64,000 nt of DNA from positions 434,001-498,000 of the forward strand of contig JADJWM010000018.1 in the NCBI GenBank assembly GCA_016716365.1. The letters run 5' to 3'. The number at the start of each line of letters is the position of its first letter. The first letter of the stretch is position 1. Positions 18,601 through 28,073 of the stretch are shown here, piece after piece. The notes under the pieces are model-generated. The model saw only the letters and a list, made by a program, of their open reading frames with translations. It was not told the origin of the DNA and ran no database searches. Both the position numbers and the translations under genes were made by a program. The stretch comes from Chloracidobacterium sp. GTDB taxonomy: Bacteria; Acidobacteriota; Blastocatellia; Pyrinomonadales; Pyrinomonadaceae.

Positions 18601-19038
18601 GAAGAGGACTGGCTTTACCTGCTACGTCTAGTTGAGCGCATTGTTCAATCAGGCGAGCTGTATCGGTTGTCATCGCTCCTTTATCTTCAGGCGGTTTCTT
18701 TATTCCATCTCGGGGAGCTTGAAAGATCACTGAGTGTCTTCAAAGAAATTGCCTTCGAACCAGAAGAAACCCAAGGTCGACGGAGAATTGTGCGGTCTCT
18801 ACTTGCAAGCAATCCGAACGGAACAGCCCGTATGTTCAATGGAACTGTCCGCTGGTCGGACGGTACTAAAGGGGAAGTCTTTGTAGAAGACTTGGGACGA
18901 AATATTCGATTCCTGCCACACGATTTTAACCGTCAGGAGATAAAGGTCGGAGAGACGATTGCAAAATTCCACATTGCCTTCAATTTCATTGGACCGATCG
19001 CAGATCCGGTTCGAACGACTAAGCGCGGAGGAAAATAA
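15619..19038 (+). CDS. SIR2-like N-terminal domain fused to STAND-type P-loop NTPase; candidate anti-phage sensor
   Basis: 1139 residues, AT-richer than the neighbours. Residues about 15-215 follow the layout of SIR2-like NADase domains: VLFLGQHHLS (nucleotide loop), VVTSAVDTLVDRAL where a TNYD-type motif is expected, HLFGSL for the HGS site, and LVVEGYEPKGDW like the late GY..D strand; the usual Asn and His are not in place. A P-loop GRTATGKT (369-376) and a Walker-B-like LVIWD (425-429) define the NTPase. The long helical part (about 560-1060) is like a STAND sensor region, and the last 70 residues (GTVRWSDGTKGEVFVEDL) look like an OB/cold-shock fold. The partner gene starts on the base after the stop. 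Architecture resembles Avs5-type proteins; function is inferred. Confidence 0.7.
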   Translation: MSMFDASFFSKLQTRPAVLFLGQHHLSLERGSDPLLEEVLRKFGPSMNGRKSAYDDLFLLGQDSGENHLDWLRERCRRMLPSTWLEIIGRFPWSSVVTSAVDTLVDRALEVEWREIHPIFEDKINPFDPRNRRRLHLTHLFGSLGRIEPAERPPLSKLELIKKRPNAISLLGRLPEVVSPLGTLVVEGYEPKGDWLGIEDFYAVLDNLGDGQIHFFFSGGDDLRSDELVSLLVEGKKAIVHPESLASVLNKAEAEGFIDSGLTSIEAEARDSLTVGNRVSSIPLHLRTQLARSALILDDELLIPPPTISKDRLYIEFRDFLANSSGRPDWKGFARGFAFKRDFETELEGSITKMLKGAGSLRRPLILHGRTATGKTVACGSLAYKTKIEGKFPVLFIERKTNRPNFHDISSFCEWAENEGSAATLVIWDAMAEVSQYEELVRFLQSRGRKAVIIGTSYLIPDQKISAASREYYVEAKDRFGEHELPRLRKFVGGLDPNLEQYVDRFTKNESVTFLVALYRLLPSSRPKVQLGVVEEVGYAEEQIIRKSKSRPVRIFQSSMGTALINAGVATASEINLEEVIEVSGDFTTRIEEIIGLIMVPGSFGHAVPLEILIRAFDRVRIEELVPILRDIDIFTWTEDEVGNLFLGPRQALEARILVNRRLGSAEVEIGYATKLLLEIKDGTNSVENTELNFAVDLVRSLGPNGANPARYSRYWLTLSDVLRTLRTERGVLNPRLMLQEAFLRREYVIANTLPVTDSIGLLESAVETLEHAIDELPDDRRQNKLRSIMLVERAAVLGAKLQLLNEHKILNSDIRRIYEGIRASILAARTLDPDSFRPVDVLAWTSTALLKGELIDESTRLEITADLLYAFDSINADELGVEREQFERRRMEIGDVLDLHEMRDDAFDHLASIGSTAGLYLRARNKLKDVDLTEPVVSGKDLAACSSAMEYLNQNEDLIASDGRCLYLQLRLWWILKTSEPIFFVERQSVPFAEEDWLYLLRLVERIVQSGELYRLSSLLYLQAVSLFHLGELERSLSVFKEIAFEPEETQGRRRIVRSLLASNPNGTARMFNGTVRWSDGTKGEVFVEDLGRNIRFLPHDFNRQEIKVGETIAKFHIAFNFIGPIADPVRTTKRGGK

Positions 19039-19986
19039 GTGTCAACTAAAAAGCTAGACGCACTTATGTACTCAATTGTCCGGCTCCGTCAAGAGATAGA
19101 TACACTGTTCACATCGATTAATGCGGGACGGTTGTTCTTTGGTGAGATTTTTCTTCGGATGCCGTCGTTTAAGCCTTATGAACTTGGGTTCATGAAGACT
19201 GTTTCCTATCTCTATAGTTTATACCGGGAGGTTGCAAAGGAGAATCTCGAAATCGCGGTGTCGCACTTCGATATTTATTCGCTGAATGACGGATCTGACG
19301 TTGATAACCACTTTATCTTTCTAAACAGTCTTCGAACCTACCTGCAGCATAACCTAAGCCCCCTGCAATCGAAAGATTTGAAACAACGGCAACGATGTGA
19401 AGATTGGTTCGAAAAGAAATGCGGGACAAGGCTGCCGACCAAAGAGAGCCAATGGTTGAGCTGCACCGAGGGTCTGATCAACGACTCAAGCGAGTTTTTG
19501 TCAAGGGTGTTAGCCTGTCTGCAATTAATTGAATCAAGTTCAGAGACAAAGTCTATTGTAGATAAATGGAATGAGCGCCTTGATAGAATGCACCAGCCCT
19601 TCGAATTCGATGCAATAATTGAAATCGTCGCGAATGACTTAGGTCGTGAAAAGCTTGATGTCACTAGCTTCAGAAAAAGGTACTTTGACAAGTGGTCCAA
19701 GGAGCTGAAATCTTTGCAGTGGGGTTACGATTTTGAGATCGAAGCCCGGAAACTCGTCGAAGGAGCGCTAATTGCCGAAATGCGAGACATTCTGCCGATT
19801 ACGGGGGCTCAGATTCTCGAACGATTCAAGGTTAGGCCCGGCCCTGATGTAGAGTGGCTTTTATTTACGGCTGCGCGTTTATACGATGAAGAAAGATGCT
19901 CGTCTGAAAGGTTGCTAGATCGCCTCGCGGAGAATTTGCCCGAGGACTCTCCGCAGATGGCTGCTGTGCCCGACATAACCAGCTGA
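19039..19986 (+). CDS. Partner protein of the SIR2-like/STAND gene; HEPN-like motif and CCA-enzyme-like tail
   Basis: 315 residues starting with GTG directly after the preceding TAA; GGAGG about 7 bases upstream supports this start and translational coupling. The protein is largely helical with no signal peptide. FLNSLRTYLQHNL contains R99-x4-H104, the catalytic R-x4-6-H pattern of HEPN ribonucleases. PITGAQILERFKVRPGPDV (253-271) resembles the C-terminal RNA-binding element of CCA-adding enzymes (GxDLxxLGxKPGP). Neither resemblance is proven here. The gene pair suggests an effector or regulator acting on RNA, perhaps tRNA. A terminator hairpin follows at 20019. Confidence 0.72.
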   Translation: MSTKKLDALMYSIVRLRQEIDTLFTSINAGRLFFGEIFLRMPSFKPYELGFMKTVSYLYSLYREVAKENLEIAVSHFDIYSLNDGSDVDNHFIFLNSLRTYLQHNLSPLQSKDLKQRQRCEDWFEKKCGTRLPTKESQWLSCTEGLINDSSEFLSRVLACLQLIESSSETKSIVDKWNERLDRMHQPFEFDAIIEIVANDLGREKLDVTSFRKRYFDKWSKELKSLQWGYDFEIEARKLVEGALIAEMRDILPITGAQILERFKVRPGPDVEWLLFTAARLYDEERCSSERLLDRLAENLPEDSPQMAAVPDITS

Positions 19987-20018
19987 AAAATGCTCACTGT
20001 TGTGGGACAACAAAATGG

Positions 20019-20044
20019 AAGCCGCACGAAAACTCGTGGGGCTT
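20019..20044. terminator. Hairpin terminating the SIR2-like/STAND operon
   Basis: AAGCCGCACGA (20019-20029) pairs with TCGTGGGGCTT (20034-20044), 10 of 11 positions, about 30 bases after the partner gene's stop, followed by TCAATTT. It may serve both strands. Confidence 0.6.
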
Positions 20045-20064
20045 TCAATTTCAATCGTCTGCTT

Positions 20065-20115
20065 TTACTCAGCCACAGCCATCAATTTATCTTTTTTCTT
20101 GATCCCGCCGACCCC
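20065..20115 (-). repeat. Copy 1 of the radical SAM gene 3' end
   Basis: On the minus strand this reads GVGGIKKKDKLMAVAE-stop, nearly the same as the tail GGIKKKEKAKEMAVAE of the radical SAM gene ending at 21852. It is followed on the plus strand by a GGATGAA heptamer run. It is a partial duplicate without a gene body. Confidence 0.75.
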
Positions 20116-20157
20116 TAAAAGGATGAAGGATGAATGAGAAAGGATGAAGGAAAAAGG
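20115..20157. repeat. Heptamer repeat (AAGGATGA)
   Basis: Reiterated AAGGATGA words, the complement of the 15047 microsatellite. Confidence 0.7.
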
Positions 20158-20319
20158 TCAAGAGGGGAGAATTCTTTCGCGGAGCCATTGGGCCAGTTCG
20201 TCCTCGGAGAGGCTGCCTTCGGCGAGAGAGATATACGTAAAATATTTCTCCGAGACATCTGCGTTTAGCTCGCATCCGTAGCGGCTGGCGGGGTGGCGGG
20301 AGAGGCGGTCTTGGGGCCT
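20158..20319 (-). pseudogene. C-terminal fragment of an unidentified protein
   Basis: One minus-strand frame reads RPQDRLSRHPASRYGCELNA and on through DVSEKYFTYISLAEGS to LRERILPS-stop. The composition is that of real protein, but an in-frame stop lies just upstream at about 20320 and there is no start codon, so it is probably the stranded 3' end of a lost gene. It sits between two radical SAM tail copies. Confidence 0.45.
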
Positions 20320-20328
20320 TTAACAAGA

Positions 20329-20359
20329 AAGAAAAAGCCCGCGATCGCTCACGGGCTTT
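20329..20359 (-). terminator. Terminator attached to radical SAM tail copy 2
   Basis: AAGCCCG-cgatcgctca-CGGGCTT hairpin, followed on the minus strand by TTTTTCTTTC. Almost the same hairpin follows tail copy 3. Confidence 0.7.
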
Positions 20360-20495
20360 TCGAATCCCCAGCTGCTACTGCAGGTGGTACTGACTTCTGA
20401 CTTCCGAATTCTGACTACTGGCCACTGACTACTCGGCTACGGCCATCTCTTTCGCTTTCTCTCTCTTTTTAATGCCGCCGATCGGGGCTGGTGAA
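20360..20495 (-). repeat. Copy 2 of the radical SAM gene 3' end plus downstream spacer
   Basis: Minus-strand reading at 20429-20491 is SPAPIGGIKKREKAKEMAVAE-stop (stop at 20429), and the following spacer (CCACTGACT, TGACTTCTGACTTCC, GCAGGTGGTACTGA) is shared with copies 3 and the authentic gene. A short GTGAATCGTAAATC direct repeat follows on the plus side. Confidence 0.8.
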
Positions 20496-20598
20496 TCGTA
20501 AATCGTGAATCGTAAATAGAAAAGGCCCGACGTGTTGACTCCAGCGCTAGCAATCGCGAAGAGGCACTGTCGGTTCGCTTAGTGTAAAGTGCTTCTAT

Positions 20599-21033
20599 AT
20601 GAACCCGACCAGGTCCCGTCCGACTGCCGTTTGGATCGGTTTAGCGATCTTGATGGCTTACATACCGCTCCTGATCATTTCCATGCTAGCGTCGCCGAGT
20701 GAAAGCGTGTTGGATGAGACAGACCTTGCCGATCAGATTATCGAGATCATTGAATTTTCTTTCGTGGTGCTTTCGTTGACGGTTGCATTTTGGGCTCTGG
20801 CTACACGCAGGCAATGGGGACGTTGGCTTATCGCCTTGCCACTTGCGTATATGCTTGGAACACTTGCGTACGGACTTCTGTTTTTGGAATTCAATCCTGT
20901 TGACAAGGAGGACCTGTTAATTGGGGCCGCCTTGGGCTCGTCACCATTAGTACTGGTGATTTTCCTTGTTTCTGTCGGTTCCAAAGTTAAGACTTATTTC
21001 TCGAGGTTAGGACCGTCGGATAACGAGTCGTAA
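20599..21033 (+). CDS. Small integral membrane protein, hypothetical
   Basis: 144 residues with about four hydrophobic helices (VWIGLAILMAYIPLLIISML, FSFVVLSLTVAFWALA, WLIALPLAYMLGTLAYGLLF, PLVLVIFLVSVG) and charged connecting loops. No family or motif is recognised. It lies alone between radical SAM tail copies 2 and 3, so it is probably cargo of that insertion hot spot. Confidence 0.65.
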   Translation: MNPTRSRPTAVWIGLAILMAYIPLLIISMLASPSESVLDETDLADQIIEIIEFSFVVLSLTVAFWALATRRQWGRWLIALPLAYMLGTLAYGLLFLEFNPVDKEDLLIGAALGSSPLVLVIFLVSVGSKVKTYFSRLGPSDNES

Positions 21034-21073
21034 CTACACCTCCCTCCCGCGATTGGACTGATCGAAAAATCAA

Positions 21074-21195
21074 AAGCCCGCGATCGCTCACGGGCTTTTT
21101 GAATCCCCACCCGCTACCGCAGGTGGTACTGACTTCTGACTTCCGAATTCTGGCTACTGGCCACTGACTACTGACTACTCAGCCACAGCCATCCC
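21074..21195 (-). repeat. Copy 3 of the radical SAM gene 3' end with spacer and terminator
   Basis: The last codons (MAVAE-stop) are preserved at 21175-21192, with the shared spacer at 21098-21174 and an AAGCCCG/CGGGCTT terminator hairpin at 21074-21097. Upstream coding sequence is replaced by GGATGAA heptamers (21197-21238). Confidence 0.75.
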
Positions 21196-21241
21196 TCGAA
21201 AGGATGAAGGAGAAAGGATGAAGGATGAAGGATAAAGTTAT

Positions 21242-21526
21242 CTAAGATTTCGCTAATTTGGCGAGAAGTTCGCGATTCTCGCGCATGACGCGTTCCGCTA
21301 TTTTCATGACTTCTTCGAATTCGACTTCGTCCTGATTTTTGAGATACTCGATCACCTGCTCGCGGCTGACCGTTGGAAAGTTCTCAAGAAACTCGTCAAG
21401 TGAAACTCCGGCCTCGAGATTTTCAAGCAGGGCCGAAACCGGTACACGCGTCCCAGTGAAAACGGGAGCCCCGCTCATTATTTCACGGTCAACGGTGATC
21501 GGAACGTCCTTGGTGATCGTCATCAT
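21242..21526 (-). CDS. DUF433-family protein (VapB-like antitoxin)
   Basis: 94 residues. The DUF433 core ITVDREIMSGAPVFTGTRVPVSALLENL and the helix PTVSREQVIEYL form a winged-helix-type antitoxin domain. A further charged tail (about 68-94, EVMKIAERVMRENRELLAKL) extends beyond the usual family length. DUF433 proteins generally precede a DUF5615 PIN-like toxin; none is adjacent, since repeat DNA follows on both sides, so it is an orphan. It lies between tail copies 3 and 4. Confidence 0.85.
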   Translation of the reverse strand: MMTITKDVPITVDREIMSGAPVFTGTRVPVSALLENLEAGVSLDEFLENFPTVSREQVIEYLKNQDEVEFEEVMKIAERVMRENRELLAKLAKS

Positions 21527-21540
21527 AACGCGATTTTAGC

Positions 21541-21750
21541 ACAAATCTTTAACCGTCCCTGAAAGGGACAAAGATAATAGCCCAGGGTAAAGGTCGATAG
21601 ACCGGCACCCTGGGAATACGCAATAATTATGTATCCGACCCTGAAGGGGTCGAACAACCAACATTGATGTTCGACCCCGTCAGGGATCGGCAATTTGTGT
21701 TCGCGTCCAGGGGTTTCACCCCTGGCTATTGTATGTTTCCCTTTCAGGGA
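21541..21750. repeat. Hairpin-chain repeat, copy D (diverged)
   Basis: GTCCCTGAAAGGGAC, TAGCCCAGGGTAAAGG ... CACCCTGGGAA, CGACCCTGAAGGGGTCG, then CAGGGGTTTCACCCCTGG and CCCTTTCAGGGA. Same organisation as copies A-C with many differences and an extra CCAGGGG hairpin. Confidence 0.75.
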
Positions 21751-21756
21751 AAAGAG

Positions 21757-21783
21757 AAAGGCCCCGGTTTCCCGGAGCCTTTT
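21757..21783 (-). terminator. Terminator of the radical SAM gene
   Basis: AAAGGCCCCGG pairs with CCGGAGCCTTT (one mismatch) around TTTC. It lies about 70 bases beyond the stop codon of the minus-strand radical SAM gene. Confidence 0.6.
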
Positions 21784-21851
21784 AAGATCCCCACCCGCTA
21801 CCGCAGGTGGTACTGACTTCTGACCACTGGCCACCGACTACTGATCACTGC

Positions 21852-23885
<2,034 letters not shown>

Positions 23886-24591
23886 GATATTTAGATGTTT
23901 TAAGGCTCTTGTCCTGGTTAAAACCGAACCTTCCGAACGACCACTGTCGGCCGGAGAGATCTAGGAAATGCGCTTGCAACGATAGAATTCAGGACCTAAG
24001 AGAGCGCTGGTCTTCCAGAAATGAGCAAACTCTATGCCATCCGGCCGAACTTGAGCGGATTTACTTTTACCGGCCTATTTTGGGGTCTAGTTGCAAAAGA
24101 AATCAATCGCCGACTTAATTTAGGCTGGGTCAAAATAACACAGATTTACGTTTCTTAACTATCGGACCCGTTTTGATACAGATCTAAGGCGAAAGCCGAT
24201 CAACGGCTCACGTTTGCGGAAAGAACGTCCCGATTAAGATTTCGTTTAAAATGGGGCGCAGAGCGCGCTTAATCTTCGGAGTTGCTTGAAGTGAATTGCG
24301 TAGAAATCGATGCTTAGTCGGGCCATTCAATAATGTACACTATTTGTTCACTTTAAGCGCGACAATGAGAACCTACCTTAGAATGCAGTTTGTAAACATC
24401 TGATACAAAAGATGTTATTGGAGGCAAATTTTCTCTTTACAGTCTCAAAATTCTGTGATACCTTTGCCCAACCTCAAGGGAAGTTGGTTCAAGTAACAAG
24501 AGCAAGTCGGGTTATCGATAACAATTCAGCGGGTAAATAGGATCTGGGCGTGTTTCAGAAAGTTGGTTCTTAGATCCAGTTTTTGGGAACT
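23886..24591. other. 706-bp gap with no gene recognised
   Basis: AT-richer than its surroundings. Only short frames without family features are present. It probably holds the divergent promoters of the radical SAM gene and the phosphohexomutase, but I cannot place a specific promoter, and I see no RNA gene or repeat. Confidence 0.4.
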
Positions 24592-25983
24592 ATGGCAATT
24601 CGTTTCGGTACGTCTGGTTGGCGGGCGATCATAGCCGACGAATTTACCTTTGCGAACGTTGGGCGGGTTGTCAAAGCTATTTGCGGCTCTTTGAGAAACG
24701 AAGGAAAGTCTGATCGACCGCTCCTGATCGTCGGCCACGACACACGGTTCATGGGAGAGCGTTTTGCCGATTATGCGGCGAAGACGGCCTCGGAACTTGG
24801 GTGTTCCGTGCTTCTATGCGACGGGCCGGTTCCGACCCCGACGCTGTCCCACGCGATCCGGACAAATAAGGCCGCGGCCGGGATCAACTTTACCGCATCG
24901 CATAATCCACCCGAATATCAGGGGATCAAACTCTCGACTTCTGACGGGGCACCGGCGTTGCCGGAGGTAACCCGGGGTATCGAGCAGGCGATCGAAAGCG
25001 GTGCGTTGGTCGAGAAGAGTTCGGGCGGCTCCGTCACTGAGCACGACCCAAAGTCGGCCTACCTTGCGGACCTGACTAGAAAGGTCGACTTTCAGAAGAT
25101 CGCTGCTGCAGGCGGGCGTTATGCGTATGACCCACTCTGGGGGACGGGACGCGGTTATCTTGACAAGATCGTTCGTGATCACGGCTGCGAAGTGGAGACG
25201 CTTCATGATTGGCGCGATGTGACGTTCGGCGGCAAGTCACCCGAGCCTGGCGAATCGCAACTCGCGGAATTGCGAGCTGCCGTATCGGAAAGAGGGTTAA
25301 CCCTTGGGCTCGCGACCGACGGCGACGGTGACCGATTCGGCATTATCGACAGCAACGGCGACATGGTTCAGCCGAATTATCTGGTCGCACTGCTGGCCGA
25401 CTATCTGGTCGAAAGTCGCGGCTGGACTGAAGGGGTCGCAAGGAGCGTCGCAACGTCACATCTGATAGATAGGGTGGCCGAAAACCGCGGAATCAAGCTT
25501 TACGAAACGCCTGTTGGTTTCAAGTTTATTGGGGAATTGATAAATAGGGATGAGATCGTCCTAGGCGGCGAGGAATCGGCCGGGCTCTCGATCAAGGGCC
25601 ACTATCCGGAAAAGGACGGCCTTCTGGCTTGCCTTCTTGCTGCGGAGGCGGTCGCCGCTCGCGGAGCGAGTTTGACCGAACAGCTTGAGGAACTCTTCGA
25701 ACGTGTCGGCCGGCTTGAATCTGGGAGGATCGGCGTAAGGCTGACGGACGAAATTGCGGCGGGCCTTAAAGATAAGCTCGCGCAGGAACCAGATTCGATC
25801 GAAGGAAAGAAGATCGTGTCGATAAACCGAATGGATGGCGTTAAGTTCATTTTTGCGAATGGCAGCTGGCTGTTAATGCGTCCCTCCGGGACGGAACCAC
25901 TGGTCAGGATCTACGCTGAAAGCGAGAACCGGTCCGAATTGGAAGAATTGCTTAAGAGCGGCCGCAACTATCTTTTAGGGTAG
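24592..25983 (+). CDS. Alpha-D-phosphohexomutase (phosphoglucomutase/phosphomannomutase)
   Basis: 463 residues from ATG 24592 (MAIRFGTSGWRA); a TTG three codons earlier is less likely. All four signatures are present: TASHNPPEYQGIK with the phosphoserine, TDGDGDRFGIID for Mg binding, GGEESAGLS for sugar recognition, and RPSGTEPLVRIYAES for phosphate binding. It interconverts hexose 1- and 6-phosphates in the cytoplasm, supplying glycogen and cell-envelope sugars. Glucose versus mannose preference cannot be read. ftsB follows 25 bases downstream. Confidence 0.93.
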   Translation: MAIRFGTSGWRAIIADEFTFANVGRVVKAICGSLRNEGKSDRPLLIVGHDTRFMGERFADYAAKTASELGCSVLLCDGPVPTPTLSHAIRTNKAAAGINFTASHNPPEYQGIKLSTSDGAPALPEVTRGIEQAIESGALVEKSSGGSVTEHDPKSAYLADLTRKVDFQKIAAAGGRYAYDPLWGTGRGYLDKIVRDHGCEVETLHDWRDVTFGGKSPEPGESQLAELRAAVSERGLTLGLATDGDGDRFGIIDSNGDMVQPNYLVALLADYLVESRGWTEGVARSVATSHLIDRVAENRGIKLYETPVGFKFIGELINRDEIVLGGEESAGLSIKGHYPEKDGLLACLLAAEAVAARGASLTEQLEELFERVGRLESGRIGVRLTDEIAAGLKDKLAQEPDSIEGKKIVSINRMDGVKFIFANGSWLLMRPSGTEPLVRIYAESENRSELEELLKSGRNYLLG

Positions 25984-26008
25984 TAAGCCATTAACCAAAA
26001 CGTTCAGG

Positions 26009-26311
26009 ATGACCAACAAAAAACAGGCGAAGAATGAAAAGCGGAGGCCCTGGGCGGGAATGTTGATCGCCGGGGTGCTTACGCTGCTTCTTTGTTTGAC
26101 GATCAATTTCAGGGCCTTCTCGGAACTGAACAAAGAGTCTTACGATAATGACGCCCTTAAGAAGCAGATCGAGGCCGTAACCCAGGAAAATCTTTCGATC
26201 CAGGAGGAGATCCACTATTTGAAGAACGACCCGGCCACGGTCGGTCGCGAGGTCAAACGATTCGGCCTAAAGCTGCCGAAGAAAAATGTTTCCGTGCCGA
26301 CAAACAAATAA
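26009..26311 (+). CDS. ftsB: FtsB/DivIC-family septum formation protein
   Basis: 100 residues: a basic cytoplasmic start, one membrane helix (about 17-35, GMLIAGVLTLLLCLTINF), then a coiled coil (LKKQIEAVTQENLSIQEEIHYLKNDP) and a short VGREVKRFGLKLP tail, the usual DivIC plan. Such proteins bridge FtsL and FtsQ in the divisome. Same strand as and close to the phosphohexomutase, so probably co-transcribed. FtsL could look alike; the symbol is a family call. Confidence 0.8.
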   Translation: MTNKKQAKNEKRRPWAGMLIAGVLTLLLCLTINFRAFSELNKESYDNDALKKQIEAVTQENLSIQEEIHYLKNDPATVGREVKRFGLKLPKKNVSVPTNK

Positions 26312-26402
26312 GCGGAGAAGTTTGTTTGTCAGCACATTTCCGTCCACAACAATCCGCCTTTTGCCTATCAACTCCGCGTCGCCTTCAGGAAAACCTTCCA
26401 GA

Positions 26403-26439
26403 AAAAAATTGCGGCTTGTGTATCCAGAACACAAGCCGC
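26403..26439 (-). terminator. Intrinsic terminator of the ruvAB-containing operon
   Basis: A perfect 11-bp inverted repeat GCGGCTTGTGT / ACACAAGCCGC around a 7-base loop; on the minus strand it is followed by TTTTTTT. It lies about 40 bases after the ruvB stop and can also stop plus-strand ftsB transcripts. Confidence 0.85.
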
Positions 26440-26476
26440 ACCACACTTTTAGGAGTCGATCGTTGATCGCTTGCGC

Positions 26477-27511
26477 TCAAAACGGCAAAGTGTTCGATCG
26501 TTTGTCCACGAATTCGATCTCAAGATGTTCACAGGCCAGCCTGGTTGCCATCCGGCCGCGGGGCGTGCGGTTTAGGAAACCGATCTGAAGCAAATAAGGT
26601 TCGATTATCTCTTCGATAGAATCTTTTTCTTCATGGAGTGCCGCACAGAGAGTTCCGAGACCGACCGGGCCGCCGTCGAACTTTTCAATGATGGTGAGAA
26701 GGAATTTCCGGTCCATTTCGTCGAGGCCGAAGGTATCGACCTCCATCCGGTTAAGGGCATCGTTGGCGACATGTTCGGTTATTTTGCCGTCGTGATCGAC
26801 CTCGGCATAATCGCGAACGCGGCGTAAAAGCCGATTTGCAATTCTCGGGGTGCCGCGAGAACGTCTAGCTATCTCGTTGGAGCCCGTGGGATCGATCTCG
26901 ATGCCCAGTATCCCGGCGGAACGCTCGACGATCTGCTGCAATTCTTTTATCCCGTAAAAATCAAGATGAAAAATGATCCCGAACCGGCCTCGTAACGGGG
27001 CCGTTATCAAACCCGGTCTCGTCGTGGCGCCGACCAGCGTAAACTTCGGAAGATCAAGCTTTATCGACCTGGCCGCCGTCCCTTGCCCGATCATCAGGTC
27101 GAGGCTGTAATCCTCCATCGCCGGGTAAAGGATCTCTTCGATCGCGGGGTTCAGCCGGTGGATCTCGTCGATGAAAAGCACGTCGCCTTCTTCGAGGTTG
27201 GTTAGGATCGCCGCCAAGTCGCCCGCTTTTTCTATTATCGGCCCCGCCGTGGATTTGAGCGCCGAGCCCATTTCGTTGGCGACAATGTTCGACAGCGTAG
27301 TCTTGCCGACCCCGGGCGGGCCGGTTAGCAGGATGTGGTCCAGGGCTTCGCGACGCTTCAACGCCGCCTTCATGAAAACGCGCAAATTGTCCTTGACCTT
27401 CGCCTGGCCAATGTACTCGGCCAACTTGGCGGGCCTCAACGTTGCCTCGAAGCGCTTTTCTTCTGGCGTCAAATTTTCGTTTCTCACGTCTACCGCCGTG
27501 GCATTACTCAT
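26477..27511 (-). CDS. ruvB: Holliday junction branch-migration ATPase RuvB
   Basis: 344 residues, full length. Walker [10 protein letters not shown], Walker B DEIHRLN, the sensor region LVGATTRPG, arginine finger PLRGRFG and the C-terminal winged helix [12 protein letters not shown] are all present. RuvB hexamers drive branch migration with RuvA. It is the last gene of a minus-strand operon with ruvA, interrupted by a protease-like and a secreted protein; ruvC is not in the window. Confidence 0.97.
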   Translation of the reverse strand: MSNATAVDVRNENLTPEEKRFEATLRPAKLAEYIGQAKVKDNLRVFMKAALKRREALDHILLTGPPGVGKTTLSNIVANEMGSALKSTAGPIIEKAGDLAAILTNLEEGDVLFIDEIHRLNPAIEEILYPAMEDYSLDLMIGQGTAARSIKLDLPKFTLVGATTRPGLITAPLRGRFGIIFHLDFYGIKELQQIVERSAGILGIEIDPTGSNEIARRSRGTPRIANRLLRRVRDYAEVDHDGKITEHVANDALNRMEVDTFGLDEMDRKFLLTIIEKFDGGPVGLGTLCAALHEEKDSIEEIIEPYLLQIGFLNRTPRGRMATRLACEHLEIEFVDKRSNTLPF

Positions 27512-27517
27512 CTAATC

Positions 27518-28063
27518 TCACCAAACAGACGCGAGTTCGTCGACCAGGTATCCTGTAAAACTCATTTGCACGATTTGGTTCGGCTGTAACCCAGCTTGCG
27601 TCCAGGCGACAATTCCGTTACCGGCGTGAATAACATACCCCGTACATAGGTTAATTTCTTTGGATTCGCCGGCCCTTAAGTTTACCTGCTGCAGATAATG
27701 AGACTTACCGAAGTTGTGGGAGCTTTTGTCTTCGATCCTTTGGTTTAAATTAATTACGACGTCCTGAGTCGCGTGCCTGGCGTCGAACATAAGGTCTGTA
27801 ACTATAAGTTTCTTGCCTTTTGGCACGGTGAAGATCGGATTAAGCACGTTGTTCTCGGCAGTTATACGAAAGAGTTTGCTTTCTTCAGGACGCTCATTTG
27901 ATCGTGAACTCCCTAACATGCGTACGATAATTTTTTCGGGATCAGAGTAGCTCTTGATGCCTTGTGCCACTGATGTCGTCGAGGGGAGAAATTGTAACGA
28001 GGTGCCCGCCAGAAACGAAAAAGTGATTGCTAATCCTATTTTTAGCTGCTTCATAAACCGCAC
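27518..28063 (-). CDS. Exported hypothetical protein
   Basis: 181 residues with a signal peptide (KIGLAITFSFLAGTSLQFLP) and a predicted beta-rich mature part (ITAENNVLNPIFTVPKGKKLIVTDLMF, VHAGNGIVAWTQ, QIVQMSFTGYLVDE). No known family. It starts 10 bases after the CPBP gene and ends 6 bases before ruvB, so it is part of that operon although nothing suggests a role in recombination. Confidence 0.75.
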   Translation of the reverse strand: MRFMKQLKIGLAITFSFLAGTSLQFLPSTTSVAQGIKSYSDPEKIIVRMLGSSRSNERPEESKLFRITAENNVLNPIFTVPKGKKLIVTDLMFDARHATQDVVINLNQRIEDKSSHNFGKSHYLQQVNLRAGESKEINLCTGYVIHAGNGIVAWTQAGLQPNQIVQMSFTGYLVDELASVW

Positions 28064-28073
28064 TCCTCCGAGC

